The position numbers were made by a program, and so were the translations under genes. From an uncultured Bacteroidales bacterium (lineage in GTDB: Bacteria > Bacteroidota > Bacteroidia > Bacteroidales > UBA932), in assembly GCA_944323345.1 (NCBI GenBank), contig CALUSC010000004.1, positions 1 to 64,000 on the forward strand: a DNA stretch of 64,000 nucleotides, given 5' to 3'. Each line of letters starts with the position of its first letter. Position 1 is the stretch's first letter. Shown here piece by piece: positions 1 through 9,155 of the stretch. Under the pieces are notes generated by a model, which was not told the DNA's origin, searched no databases, and saw only the letters and a program-made list of their open reading frames with translations.

Positions 1-58
1 CTCCGGCACAAATAAGTGCCGGAACTGCAGCCAATATCGTTATCAAAGTCTTTTTCAT
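1..58 (-). CDS. Partial secreted protein, N-terminus only
   Basis: Only the first 19 codons lie in the window; the gene runs off the left edge. The reading starts with Met-Lys-Lys-Thr followed by a hydrophobic, alanine-rich stretch, which looks like a Sec signal peptide with a possible Cys near its end. It lies 62 bp downstream of the Ig-like lipoprotein gene on the same strand, so it is probably the last visible member of the sigma factor/SusC/SusD operon, perhaps a glycoside hydrolase or another surface protein. No function can be assigned from this fragment. Confidence 0.6.
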   Translation of the reverse strand, partial: MKKTLITILAAVPALICAG

Positions 59-120
59 GTTTTCTATATCTTTATGATATTCCTTTTTTCGCTCTGGGAG
101 ATTTCTAATTTCCAGGAATT

Positions 121-1722
121 TTATTCGTATGTGATTCCCGTCTCGGCAGACCAGTCATTAAGGAAGGCATTCAAATCTTCTTCGCTCTGGAATGTCTTGA
201 ACCAGAAGAATCTGTACATCAGAGAGCTTGCATCCGGTGCGGCCTCGATATCGGCATATTTTATCTGGAATGTCGAGAATGTGCCGACAGTCCCGTCAGG
301 GAACGCTCCGCCGGTAGCGAAGTTCTGGGTATCCAGGTCATAAACGAAGATGGCGGAACCGTCGCTGCAGAGATATTTCTTCTTCCACTTGTTGTTGCTG
401 CCGCCGAAGTTGCCGGAGAACTTGGTCCCGTCTTCGGTATTTCCGCTGGTGTCCAGATTAATGTTTCTCTTGGAAATGCCTTCGATACCCATGTCCACGA
501 AGTCATCGAACCTGAAACAGATTATAGGGAAGTCCTTGGAAATATATGTAGTCTGCGTTCTCTTGAAGTCGCCTCTGGCCTTTGTGGCATTCTGCTGGTA
601 AGGGATGATTTCCACATAGTTTTCTTTCCCGCCTTCTTTCCAGGTGACGGTCTGTCCGTTGTTGGCCCTGTCCCATAGCAGGTTGGCCCCGTCGGCAAAC
701 ACATCATTATAGTATCCGGCAGGAATGTTCAGAGTGAATTCGGCGGATTTCGCAAAACCGGCTCCAGGAGTTTCTCCTTCAGGACAGGCCGCAGAAATGC
801 TGACGCTTCCGTATTTCTTGAATGTTACGACTCCGTTCTCGACTGTCGCTACGGATTCGTCGCTGGATGTCCATGTAATAAGAGACTGGGTACATGCCGC
901 AGGTTCGGTCTCAAAGACTACTTTGTAAGTCAGGTCGCTCATGGAGAATATGTCATCGGCTCCAGGGGCATTTACAAGCCGGATTCCTACAGGTGTGATG
1001 ATTTCATCGACATAAATATCGATTGTTTCCGTCACAGGGTTTTCAGCGTCCAGGGCGGTGGCCGTAATGGTCACTGTACCTACTGATACTCCTGTCACTA
1101 CGCCGGTGACTCTGTCCACAGTTGCGATTTTTTCATCACCGGAAGACCACAGTACGCTCTTGTATGTGGCGTCTGCCGGTGTGATGGCGGCCGAAAGTGT
1201 CATGGTCTCGCCTATATAGCAGGACGGAAGATCTCCTTTGGTCATGGTGGCATCGCTGCTTATCGAAATTCCGGCAGCAGGCTTTGCAGTTTCCACTACC
1301 CTCACGGTAAGTGATGCATTGGCCACGATGTTCATGGCTTCGGTAGTGACGGTGATGACCGCCGTTCCGGCTGCGTTGGCAGTCAGTACGCCGTCGTTTG
1401 TGGCGGATACGATGCTTTCATCTGAAGAAGTCCAGACCATTTCAGGGAAAGTCACTTCTGAAAGGTCTTCGGGAACTGTGCTGAAACTCAGTGATATGCT
1501 TTCACCTATGACCATCGGAAGCGTTTGGGCTCCGGTTTGTTCGTCGGTGTAAAGTTTCGCGGTGGATACGTCATCCATCACGATGCTTACCGATTCCAGC
1601 ACGGTGGCAGGTTCCATCAGTTCCATCTTTTCCTCAGTACAGGAAACAGCCGGAACCATGATAGCCGCTATGGATAAGTATTTCAATATCTTGTTCATAT
1701 TCATTCTTTTGTTTATTGTCAT
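121..1722 (-). CDS. Ig-like (Big_2-type) repeat lipoprotein of a SusCD operon
   Basis: 533 aa. The N-terminus is a lipoprotein signal ending in AVSC, followed by acidic residues (TEEK) that resemble the Bacteroidetes surface-export signal. Three bacterial Ig-like repeats follow at roughly residues 42-142, 150-240 and 243-335. Each shows the Big_2 hallmarks W(T/S)S.DE.(I/V)A(T/S)V and G..T(I/V)T. The last ~190 residues are not a family I recognise; they are rich in aromatic residues and may bind glycan. It sits where SusE/SusF-type surface glycan-binding proteins usually sit, 81 bp after the SusD gene. Translation could begin at the first Met or at Met7/Met9 just before the signal peptide. A role as a surface-anchored binding protein is inferred from position and architecture. 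Confidence 0.8.
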   Translation of the reverse strand: MTINKRMNMNKILKYLSIAAIMVPAVSCTEEKMELMEPATVLESVSIVMDDVSTAKLYTDEQTGAQTLPMVIGESISLSFSTVPEDLSEVTFPEMVWTSSDESIVSATNDGVLTANAAGTAVITVTTEAMNIVANASLTVRVVETAKPAAGISISSDATMTKGDLPSCYIGETMTLSAAITPADATYKSVLWSSGDEKIATVDRVTGVVTGVSVGTVTITATALDAENPVTETIDIYVDEIITPVGIRLVNAPGADDIFSMSDLTYKVVFETEPAACTQSLITWTSSDESVATVENGVVTFKKYGSVSISAACPEGETPGAGFAKSAEFTLNIPAGYYNDVFADGANLLWDRANNGQTVTWKEGGKENYVEIIPYQQNATKARGDFKRTQTTYISKDFPIICFRFDDFVDMGIEGISKRNINLDTSGNTEDGTKFSGNFGGSNNKWKKKYLCSDGSAIFVYDLDTQNFATGGAFPDGTVGTFSTFQIKYADIEAAPDASSLMYRFFWFKTFQSEEDLNAFLNDWSAETGITYE

Positions 1723-1803
1723 TTCTTTTTTTTCCGTGGATGCAGAGAGTCCGGGATTGCAGGATAGTGCTGGCGAGCACCATTATCCTTTTGCCCCTCC
1801 TGA

Positions 1804-3543
1804 CTACTCCCATCCCGGATTCTGCTTCAGTTCCGGATTCAGCTGGAGTTCGTCGCTCGGAAGAGGAAGAAGGTAGTTCCTGTCGTTCCATTCCCTGTTC
1901 GAATACAGGATTATGTAGCCGTCCTCGTTGGTCTGGTTAGGCATGTCCGTCCAGGCGCTTTCGTATCCTGTTCCGTCATATTTGATTCCGAGCAGGTCTC
2001 CAGGCATCTCGTCTTCGGCTGTCTTCCATCTCTTGAGATCGTCTATGCGGAATCCCTCCATGAAAAGCTCGACTGTACGTTCTGCCCTGATTTCTTCCTG
2101 CATGTCAAGACCGTGTCCCGATACCAGAGAATTCGACAGAAGGGTCATCGTCGGGTTCGAACGGCGGCGTACCAGGTTCAGGGATTCGTCAAGCTGTTCG
2201 TCGGTAATGCTTCCGTTCAGTTCATAAAGGGCTTCGGCGTAATTCAGAAGTACTTCGGCATAACGGATGACAGGATAGTCATAGCCTTCTGATTCATCTG
2301 CCACATGACGTTCCGTGCACCATTTGTAAAGAGCGTATCCTGAGTTTACGCAACGGTTTGCAATCATGCATCTTCCGTCCGCCTCATCTTCCTCGTTCCA
2401 GGAAATACGCCATTCACCGTCATTGTTCCAGTTCTTCTGGCCGTTCATCATCAGAGTGCCGTTCATACGGAGGTCTCTGTTCGTAAAGTCGGAGTTTACG
2501 GCATCTTCTCCTGCATACTGTGTATTGCCTTCTGCATCGACAGGCAGCCCATTCTGGCAGCGGTACATGCTCGCCAGTTTGTATGTAGGCCTGTATGCAT
2601 TGTTCAGACAGCCGTGTGTTATGTTGGCTCCGATAGGTTTCAGCGTCTCGTCATGCCGGCGTGCGAAGATGTATTCGCGGTTGGCCGATTTGGTGAGTCC
2701 GGCAGGGTTGCATTGCTCGTTTTCGAGCACGAACATGTAACGGTAGCTGTCACGTCCGCCGAGAGCTTCGCTGTAGAACAGTTCGTACTGGTCTGAGTTC
2801 ATCACTTCCCGGGCGGCATTTACGGCTTCGGTCAGGAATTCGGAAGAAGCCTGTGCGTCTCCGTCATGGAATTTCTGCCAAGTGCCTTCGTAGAGGGCTA
2901 CCCGTGAGAGGAAGGCCCAGGCTGCATAGCTGCACACGCGTCCGTCCGCAGACGGTGTTTCCGGAAGAAGTTCGGCTGCCGCCTTGAGGTCTGCGATGCA
3001 GTTCCGGATGACGGTCACTCTGTTGTCCCGCGGACCATACAGGATTTCGTTGTCCACATCTACTGGAACATCCGTATAGATGCAGTCTCCGAACATCTGT
3101 ACCAGTTCGAAGTAGAGATATGCCCTGAAGAAATAAGCTTCTCCCATAGGTTCCTCTATTTCGGTCTGAGGCTCGAATTCTCCGGCTTTCTGGAGAAGGA
3201 GGTTCACATAGTAAAGCCGTTTGTAAATCTGCTTGTAGTTTTCGTCGGTAGTAGGGATGGAGTTGTTTCCTGCGCTGAAGTTGTTTACGCTGGCTTCGCA
3301 GAGCAGGTCTGAACGTGTGTCCGCATGCGGTCCGTCCCATACTCCGTTCATGTATGTCACGCTTGTCGACCCTCTGAAGTCGCGGGTCCACTCGTAGAAT
3401 TCGTCGGCGAACAGTGTGAAGTTGTCCGCGCGGTCCCAGACCTGTGCATCGGAGAGCTGTTTCTCCGGGCTGAAATCCAGGCACGATACGGCCATCATCG
3501 CGCAGCCGGCGACACTTGCCAATTTCAATATAATATTTTTCAT
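1804..3543 (-). CDS. RagB/SusD family nutrient-uptake outer-membrane lipoprotein
   Basis: 579 aa, a normal SusD length. The signal peptide ends in AVSC with LDFSPEKQLSD right after the lipidated cysteine, a typical SusD start. The helical TPR-like body contains the usual GEAYFFRAYLYFELVQMFGD block and a C-terminal segment with RAERTVELFMEGFR and LPLPSDELQLNP, both SusD hallmarks. SusD proteins form the lid over their SusC partner and help deliver oligosaccharide into it. The gene is 14 bp from the SusC stop on the same strand, so the two are co-transcribed. The substrate cannot be read from the sequence. Confidence 0.95.
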   Translation of the reverse strand: MKNIILKLASVAGCAMMAVSCLDFSPEKQLSDAQVWDRADNFTLFADEFYEWTRDFRGSTSVTYMNGVWDGPHADTRSDLLCEASVNNFSAGNNSIPTTDENYKQIYKRLYYVNLLLQKAGEFEPQTEIEEPMGEAYFFRAYLYFELVQMFGDCIYTDVPVDVDNEILYGPRDNRVTVIRNCIADLKAAAELLPETPSADGRVCSYAAWAFLSRVALYEGTWQKFHDGDAQASSEFLTEAVNAAREVMNSDQYELFYSEALGGRDSYRYMFVLENEQCNPAGLTKSANREYIFARRHDETLKPIGANITHGCLNNAYRPTYKLASMYRCQNGLPVDAEGNTQYAGEDAVNSDFTNRDLRMNGTLMMNGQKNWNNDGEWRISWNEEDEADGRCMIANRCVNSGYALYKWCTERHVADESEGYDYPVIRYAEVLLNYAEALYELNGSITDEQLDESLNLVRRRSNPTMTLLSNSLVSGHGLDMQEEIRAERTVELFMEGFRIDDLKRWKTAEDEMPGDLLGIKYDGTGYESAWTDMPNQTNEDGYIILYSNREWNDRNYLLPLPSDELQLNPELKQNPGWE

Positions 3544-3557
3544 ATCTGTCTCCGTTT

Positions 3558-6500
3558 TTAGAATGTTAAGTTCACACCGAATGAAAAGCCTCTCATGAAC
3601 GGATAACGTGCTGTAGATGAAGCGTTGCTCTTGGCTTCAGGGTCCCATCCGTCGAGGATCTGCGAATATTCCCAGAGGTCAGTGCCGGTGAAGTAGATAC
3701 GGCAGCCCGATACCACGTTCTGTTTTTCGAACAGTTTTGACGGGAATGTATATCCGAGCGTCAGGTTTTTCAGCCTGATGTATGCGCCGTCGGATGCCGA
3801 CCAGGATGAAGCCTGGTAATTGTAGCTGTTTATGGCTCCGTCATCGGTGTACGGACAGTAGTGCCTGTCAGGATGTTCCACGCTCCAGACATTGTTTACG
3901 GACTGGTTTGTGGTGTTCGTATAGAATGCACGCATAGGCACTGTCCAGTTGTTGATACCGTTCCACATGGTTCTGTTGGCCGCACCCTGGAATACTATGG
4001 ATAAGTCGATGCCTTTCCACTGGATTCCTGCGTTGATGGAGTACTGTATTTCAGGATCATCAGGTCCGAGGTATACGTAGTCGTTGTAGTCGAGTTTGCC
4101 GTCTTTGTTCACATCCGCGAACATATTGTCTCCGACACGGAGATTGTTCGGCATGCCGATGCCGTTGTTCTCATAATACTTGTCGATATAGGCCTGGCGC
4201 ATCTCCTCGTTCTCGATTTTCCCGGCGTAGCGGAGACCGAAGAGGGAGTGGATCGGATAGCCTTCACGGTCGCTTACGTAGCCGTTCTTGATGGTGGCTG
4301 CTCCGCCGAAGTCTACCAGCTCGTTACGGGCGAAGGTGAATGTTCCTCCGATGGAGTAGGAGAAATCCTTCCCGATGCGGTCTCTCCATGTGATCTGGCC
4401 TTCATATCCCCATGATTTGAATTTTCCTTCGTTGACGGAAGGCGGATTGTCGCCGACGATGCTCGGATAGTCGATGCCGACCAGCATGTTGTTGTTTCTC
4501 TTGGTGAAGACCTCGACCATTCCGACGAGCCTGTCATCCAGGAATCCGAAGTCGAGACCGATGTTGTAGTTCTGGACTTTCTCCCATGTTCTGGTGAGTG
4601 AAACCAGATTTCCCGAGGTAGTGATGGTGGATGCCAGTCCGTTGCCTATCAGGGCACCGTTCCCGTTGTTCATGTTGTAGAGAAGGTAGCCGTCGTAGTT
4701 CGAGATACCGTTCTGGTTACCTACCTGGCCGTATGAAAGCCTGAGCTTGAGTTCGCTCAGCCACTCGGAATCTTTCAGCGCACCTTCCTGTGAGATACGC
4801 CATCCGAGAGAGCCTCCCCAGAAGAACGCCCATCTGTTTTCAGGCAGGAACTTCGAAGATCCGTCGTATCGCATGTTGAACTCGACGAGGTATTTCTCCT
4901 TGTAGTCATAGTTCACACGGCCGAAAATGGATGCGATGGCGAATTTGTATTTGTCGGTATTGTCGGCGATGGTCGTAGTGCCGGAGCCGTTCACTATGGT
5001 GATGCCTTCCTGTATATTCTCGGCTCTTACACCGAATCTCATGAAGGTCTTGAGTTCGTACTGGGCACCGAGGGTCGCGCTGAGATTGTGGTTCTCTGCG
5101 AAAGTGTGGTGTCCATTCAGGTAAGCGGAAGCTGAGTAGAAGTCAGTCCGTGATCCGGTCTGCTGGTAGTATGACTCGGCTGCGGTAGGAGTGGTGAGCA
5201 CTTCCTTTGTCCCCGTGTAATTATAGTAGGTTACGGAGTTTGATACCATGTCGCGGAAAGCGGTGTTCGTGCTGTAGCCGAGGTTCACGTTCAGGTCCAG
5301 CCATTTGGTCAGCGTGGCTGTGAAAGCTTCGCTGATGTTCAGGGCAGAGACGGAAAGCTTGTTGTCGCCGCCATATTCTGCGATTGCCACCGGAGATGCC
5401 CATGTACCCCATGCGTAAGGTTTGCCGTCCATGGTCGTGAGCGGAAGGCCGGGCATAGGCATGTTCACCGTCAGCATTGACCCGACATTGGTCGGGGCTA
5501 CCTGTTCCTGGCGGTTGTAGCCGATGGACGAGTCGAGTTTCAGCCAGTCGGTGATATGGAAGGTGTTGTTTATGCGGAGATTGTATCTCTGGTTATTGTT
5601 GTTCCCGTACTGGAGAGGCGAGCCGTCATAGAGGTAGCCGAGAGATACACGGTACGAAATCTTGTCCGAGCCTCCGGACACGCTCAGGTCATGAGTGGTG
5701 GAGTGCGCATTTCCGAACAGGGAGTTCAGCCAGTTCACGGAGTCGTCGAACACATAGTCCGATACATCGGTGAAAGCTGTGGTGCCGAACGGATTGGCTG
5801 TCTGATCCAGGTCTATGTAATGGCCTTTGTACTGTTTGGCGAGCTGCGCATATCTGTACCATGTATGCCCTGTATCATCGGCCAGCGTAGTCATCACTGC
5901 GTCTGCCCACTCGTCCAGAGTCATCAGTTCAGGCATGCGTCCGACAGTCTTCAGGGTATATGAACCTGAATATTCTACTTTTGCACGGCCTTCAGCACCT
6001 TTCTTCGTGGTGATAAGGACCACGCCTCCTGCCGCACGAGAACCGTAGATGGCGGCCGCACCGTCCTTCAGGAATGACATGGACTGTATGTCGGAAGGGT
6101 TCAGCAGCCTCATGTCGTTTATGCTTTCGTAAGCCACGCCGTCGATGATGACCAGAGGTTCGGATGAGTTCGTGGACACTGCACCGCGCAGGCTCATGCC
6201 CCAGCTCTCGTCACCAGGAGCGGAAGATGACCTCGTGATGATGACACCCGGAATCTGACCCTGCATCGCCTGAAGCGGGCTGGACAGGGCGCCCTTTTCC
6301 TGGAGCATCTCGTCCTTGACGACTGAAATGGCACCTGTGAGGGTCTCTTTCTTCTGGACACCGTAAGCCACCACGACCACATCGTCGAGAAGTGTCGATT
6401 CTATCTGCATGGTGATTTTCATGCCCTTGGTGAAAGTGGTTTTCACATCGGAATATCCGATGCATGTAACTGTAATGGCAGTCCCGTCTGCCATGTCGAG

Positions 6501-6698
6501 GGTGAATTCGCCGTCAATACCTGTGGTAGTACCGTTCGAAGTCCCGTCGATGATGACAGCAGCCCCGATGACAGGATACCCCTCATTGTCTATGACCCAT
6601 CCGGAGATTTCCTCCTGGGCAGAGGCGGTTCCCGTCTTCAGCACAAATGCTGCGGCGAGCAATGCTGTCTGCAATAAACGTTTTAATGAATTGCTCAT
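3558..6698 (-). CDS. SusC/RagA family TonB-linked outer-membrane transporter
   Basis: 1046 aa. A Sec signal peptide is followed by a carboxypeptidase-regulatory-like beta-sandwich (about residues 30-115, ITVTCIGYSDVKTT), then VVVVAYGVQKKETLTG as the TonB-box/plug junction, a plug with LVIIDGVAYE and ...IYGSRAAGGVVLITTKKG, and a long C-terminal beta-barrel ending FGVNLTF. It imports glycans across the outer membrane using TonB energy, with the SusD lid encoded next. There is no N-terminal STN signalling domain before the beta-sandwich, although an ECF sigma gene lies 57 bp upstream. The sigma factor is therefore unlikely to be switched on by this transporter through the usual FecR route. Confidence 0.96.
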   Translation of the reverse strand: MSNSLKRLLQTALLAAAFVLKTGTASAQEEISGWVIDNEGYPVIGAAVIIDGTSNGTTTGIDGEFTLDMADGTAITVTCIGYSDVKTTFTKGMKITMQIESTLLDDVVVVAYGVQKKETLTGAISVVKDEMLQEKGALSSPLQAMQGQIPGVIITRSSSAPGDESWGMSLRGAVSTNSSEPLVIIDGVAYESINDMRLLNPSDIQSMSFLKDGAAAIYGSRAAGGVVLITTKKGAEGRAKVEYSGSYTLKTVGRMPELMTLDEWADAVMTTLADDTGHTWYRYAQLAKQYKGHYIDLDQTANPFGTTAFTDVSDYVFDDSVNWLNSLFGNAHSTTHDLSVSGGSDKISYRVSLGYLYDGSPLQYGNNNNQRYNLRINNTFHITDWLKLDSSIGYNRQEQVAPTNVGSMLTVNMPMPGLPLTTMDGKPYAWGTWASPVAIAEYGGDNKLSVSALNISEAFTATLTKWLDLNVNLGYSTNTAFRDMVSNSVTYYNYTGTKEVLTTPTAAESYYQQTGSRTDFYSASAYLNGHHTFAENHNLSATLGAQYELKTFMRFGVRAENIQEGITIVNGSGTTTIADNTDKYKFAIASIFGRVNYDYKEKYLVEFNMRYDGSSKFLPENRWAFFWGGSLGWRISQEGALKDSEWLSELKLRLSYGQVGNQNGISNYDGYLLYNMNNGNGALIGNGLASTITTSGNLVSLTRTWEKVQNYNIGLDFGFLDDRLVGMVEVFTKRNNNMLVGIDYPSIVGDNPPSVNEGKFKSWGYEGQITWRDRIGKDFSYSIGGTFTFARNELVDFGGAATIKNGYVSDREGYPIHSLFGLRYAGKIENEEMRQAYIDKYYENNGIGMPNNLRVGDNMFADVNKDGKLDYNDYVYLGPDDPEIQYSINAGIQWKGIDLSIVFQGAANRTMWNGINNWTVPMRAFYTNTTNQSVNNVWSVEHPDRHYCPYTDDGAINSYNYQASSWSASDGAYIRLKNLTLGYTFPSKLFEKQNVVSGCRIYFTGTDLWEYSQILDGWDPEAKSNASSTARYPFMRGFSFGVNLTF

Positions 6699-6755
6699 AT
6701 TTTGATATGGTTATTGATTATAGTATTTTGTTGTCCGGATTTCCGGACAATATGT

Positions 6756-7322
6756 TTACAATGCTTCTTTCAATGCCCTCCGGGCAATATTCCTGGCGGC
6801 GAAAATGTGATTCTCCACTGTTCTTCTGCTCAGGTCAAGTATCTCCGATATTTCTCCGCTTGTCTTGTGCTGATGTATGTACATAAGGTATATTTCACCT
6901 TTTCTTTTACCCATCTTCCTGATACATCTCTGCTCTATTTCCAGCATTTCGTCCAGTCGTACGGCATCGTCAGTCTGCAAGACTGCGCGCGGGCAGCAGG
7001 AAGTGAAATATTCTTTCGCTTTTTCTGTGTGCGCATGACGGCGGTACCAGTCGATCACAAGATTGTGCGCCGTCCTGTAGATGAATCTGTCGGCGGAGTG
7101 CGGCGTAAGGAATGTCCTGTATTCCAGCAGTCGCGTGAATGTTTCCTGGAGAATGTCTTCAGAGTCCTGCGGGTCGCCTATGCGTTTCCTGATATAGGCA
7201 AACAGTACATCTCTCATCCCGGTATATTTTCCCTCGATGAGAATCTTCTGTCTGTTTCTGAAATCCGTGTCTGAGTTTCCGGTCATGTCAAGTGTTGTCA
7301 TCATGTGGTTCCAATAACGCAA
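6756..7322 (-). CDS. ECF-type RNA polymerase sigma-70 factor
   Basis: 188 aa. Region 2 is visible around residues 50-100 (DSEDILQETFTRLLEYR and the promoter-melting FIYRTAHNLVIDWYRR), and region 4 at the C-terminus carries a helix-turn-helix (TSGEISEILDLSRRTVENHI). The protein is expected to direct RNA polymerase to the adjacent SusC/SusD operon. The anti-sigma factor (FecR-like) that normally follows such genes in Bacteroidales is absent, and the next gene is SusC directly. Met7 or Met8 is an equally good start. A 13-bp inverted repeat lies about 100 bp upstream and may be part of its control region. Confidence 0.93.
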   Translation of the reverse strand: MRYWNHMMTTLDMTGNSDTDFRNRQKILIEGKYTGMRDVLFAYIRKRIGDPQDSEDILQETFTRLLEYRTFLTPHSADRFIYRTAHNLVIDWYRRHAHTEKAKEYFTSCCPRAVLQTDDAVRLDEMLEIEQRCIRKMGKRKGEIYLMYIHQHKTSGEISEILDLSRRTVENHIFAARNIARRALKEAL

Positions 7323-7413
7323 ATATGACGGGAATTAATTTTTCCGGACGGGTATAATGTAACAAATGTTCTGACGGTTTGTCACAAATTGGAATTACGG
7401 CCTGTTTACATGG

Positions 7414-7446
7414 GATAAAATGTAACATCCGGCGTTACATTTTATC
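7414..7446. promoter_or_regulatory. 13-bp perfect inverted repeat in the sigma factor/esterase divergent region
   Basis: GATAAAATGTAAC and its exact reverse complement flank a 7-nt spacer, and the plus strand continues TTTTTG. A third copy of the ATGTAACA core lies about 60 bp away near 7358, next to the sigma-factor gene. It could be a regulator binding site or an attenuator for plus-strand transcription into the esterase gene. The extra half-site copy and the divergent setting favour an operator. Confidence 0.5.
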
Positions 7447-7526
7447 TTTTTGTGAAAAAATTAGCCTGTCATATAGGAAATTTGTATATTGGCAAGGCTC
7501 ATGTATACGCGATGCCGCCTGCAGGA

Positions 7527-7535
7527 GGGGGGGGG
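7527..7535. repeat. G9 homopolymer upstream of the esterase gene
   Basis: Nine consecutive G residues lie 35 bp before the chosen start of the esterase. The tract is inside a longer open frame that begins at 7489, so length changes would matter only if translation starts upstream of it. Otherwise it could alter promoter or leader spacing. Confidence 0.6.
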
Positions 7536-7569
7536 AATGCCTTGCAGACATATCTTGACCGGACGAAAA

Positions 7570-8427
7570 ATGACAAGTTATATGGATATGAACGTTACGA
7601 AAAAAATGCTGGCAGCAGTTTCTGCTTTTGTGCTGGCTTTATGTCTGATTTCATGCTCAGGACAGAAAGAATACGATGTTTATCTTCTTTTGGGACAGTC
7701 TAATATGGCTGGCAGAGGAACTATGTTGCCCGAAGATACACTGAATGTGATAGAAGGTGTGTGGCTGCTGGATGCCGACGGCTGTCCTGAACAGGCCAAA
7801 GCTCCTCTGAACAAGTGGTCTACTATACGGAAAGACTTGAAAATGCAGCAGATAGGCCCTGGAAATTCTTTTTCCGAGAATGTCGCCAAGGCTACCGGCC
7901 GGAAAGTTTTGCTGGCAGTCAATGCCCGTGGAGGGTCGGCTCTGGAAGAGTGGATGCCCGGAAATGAAGAGTATGGATATTTCGATGCCGCCGTTTCACG
8001 TGCCAGGCAGGCTATGAAATACGGGGATATCAAAGCTGTACTGTGGCATCAGGGTGAGAGCAACAGCGGCAGGGCTGAAACGTATCTCGACTCCCTGGCC
8101 GTATTTGTCTCTGCTCTTAGAAAGGCGCTCGGAGATGACACCCTGCCTTTCATTGCCGGCGAAGTGGGCAGTTGGACTTACAATGCCGATGCATTCAATG
8201 CTGAACTTTCCCGTATGGCAGAGGTCATCCCATATTCCGGCTGTGTGACTTCCGAAGGTTGCTCCATGCTGAAAGACGAGACTGATCCGCATTTCAGCCG
8301 TGACGGCCAGATATTGCTCGGCGAGCGATATGCGGAAAAAGTGCTGGAGATATGCTCCAAAGAGGATAATATTGTTACTAACAATGTTATTACTAATAAA
8401 ATTATATCATCGTTTTTTCATCCCTAA
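7570..8427 (+). CDS. Sialate O-acetylesterase-like (SGNH/CE6-type) lipoprotein esterase
   Basis: 285 aa from the chosen start. The signal peptide ends LISC, so it is probably a lipoprotein. The catalytic blocks of the SASA/CE6 SGNH family are present: LLLGQSNMAGRG (nucleophile Ser in GQSNM), NARGGSALEEW, VLWHQGESN and the C-terminal DPHFSRDG with the Asp and His of the triad. Such enzymes remove O-acetyl groups from sugars in glycans. An open frame extends up to 7489, but that part is not signal-like, and Met codons at 7570, 7582 and 7588 are better starts. The gene is divergent from the sigma factor. The last ~20 residues are unusually Asn/Ile-rich and AT-rich, which suggests an altered C-terminus. 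Confidence 0.85.
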   Translation: MTSYMDMNVTKKMLAAVSAFVLALCLISCSGQKEYDVYLLLGQSNMAGRGTMLPEDTLNVIEGVWLLDADGCPEQAKAPLNKWSTIRKDLKMQQIGPGNSFSENVAKATGRKVLLAVNARGGSALEEWMPGNEEYGYFDAAVSRARQAMKYGDIKAVLWHQGESNSGRAETYLDSLAVFVSALRKALGDDTLPFIAGEVGSWTYNADAFNAELSRMAEVIPYSGCVTSEGCSMLKDETDPHFSRDGQILLGERYAEKVLEICSKEDNIVTNNVITNKIISSFFHP

Positions 8428-8545
8428 AATCATCTTTATCCGTACAATGATGTAGATCAAAACCCAATATGGCTCCTTCCGGCCTTTCGCCAATTTACGG
8501 GATTAGATAAAACAATCTGTGCAGTGGCGGGATAGTTGGCGGCCA

Positions 8546-9121
8546 TTATTTTGACAGTTGCTGGAAATTCCCGGTGATGAGCTGTTTCTTGATTTCCCTG
8601 CCATAGCGGTATTCGCCGAAATCGAGGGTGGGGTCCAGAATGAGCCCGTCGGTGCCGAACAGCGAATGCTCTGCCTGTCGGGCCACCTCCCTGATTCTGT
8701 CCATCGTCTCTTTCGGGACTATAAGATGACAAGGTATGATGATGGCCACGGGATTCTGGCCTATGGCATGGGCTACGGCCCGGACTCCGGGCTTTTTCCC
8801 GCAGCGTTCGGCGAAATCGCTGTAACTCTGCAGCCTGGGGCGCTTTTCGAAAATTCCGTCATGATGAGTCAGACAGAACAGCCGGTGCCATACCATTTTC
8901 TGGAAATCGGTTCCGAACAGACGCATGTCATCCCATTTCACGGTCTCTGCCATGCGGATGACCTCACTGGTAGGGACCTTGGTGCACCTGATTTCCGAAA
9001 CGGAATCAGCCGGCATGCGCGATATTTTTCTGACTATTCCCGCGAAAATAGTGTAATCAAGCGATACTGAAACGATTTTGTGGTCGATAGTCGAAACTAT
9101 CCAGTCTTGGTCGGCTTCCAT
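8546..9121 (-). CDS. ogt: Methylated-DNA-[protein]-cysteine S-methyltransferase
   Basis: 191 aa. It repairs O6-alkylguanine by transferring the alkyl group to its own cysteine. The C-terminal DNA-binding/active-site domain is clear: GTDFQKMVWHRL starts it, SYSDFAERCG..GVRAVAHAIGQNP is the helix-turn-helix with the arginine finger, and the acceptor is Cys131 in IPCHLIVP. The usual motif is PCHRV; here Leu replaces the Arg, a variation seen in some homologs. The N-terminal ~65 residues are the less conserved domain. It lies 34 bp downstream of the DUF3298 lipoprotein gene and may be the last gene of the run that begins with the OPT transporter. Confidence 0.93.
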   Translation of the reverse strand: MEADQDWIVSTIDHKIVSVSLDYTIFAGIVRKISRMPADSVSEIRCTKVPTSEVIRMAETVKWDDMRLFGTDFQKMVWHRLFCLTHHDGIFEKRPRLQSYSDFAERCGKKPGVRAVAHAIGQNPVAIIIPCHLIVPKETMDRIREVARQAEHSLFGTDGLILDPTLDFGEYRYGREIKKQLITGNFQQLSK

Positions 9122-9155
9122 GGTTTTAGTGTATGTTGAATGGTTATTGCCGGAA

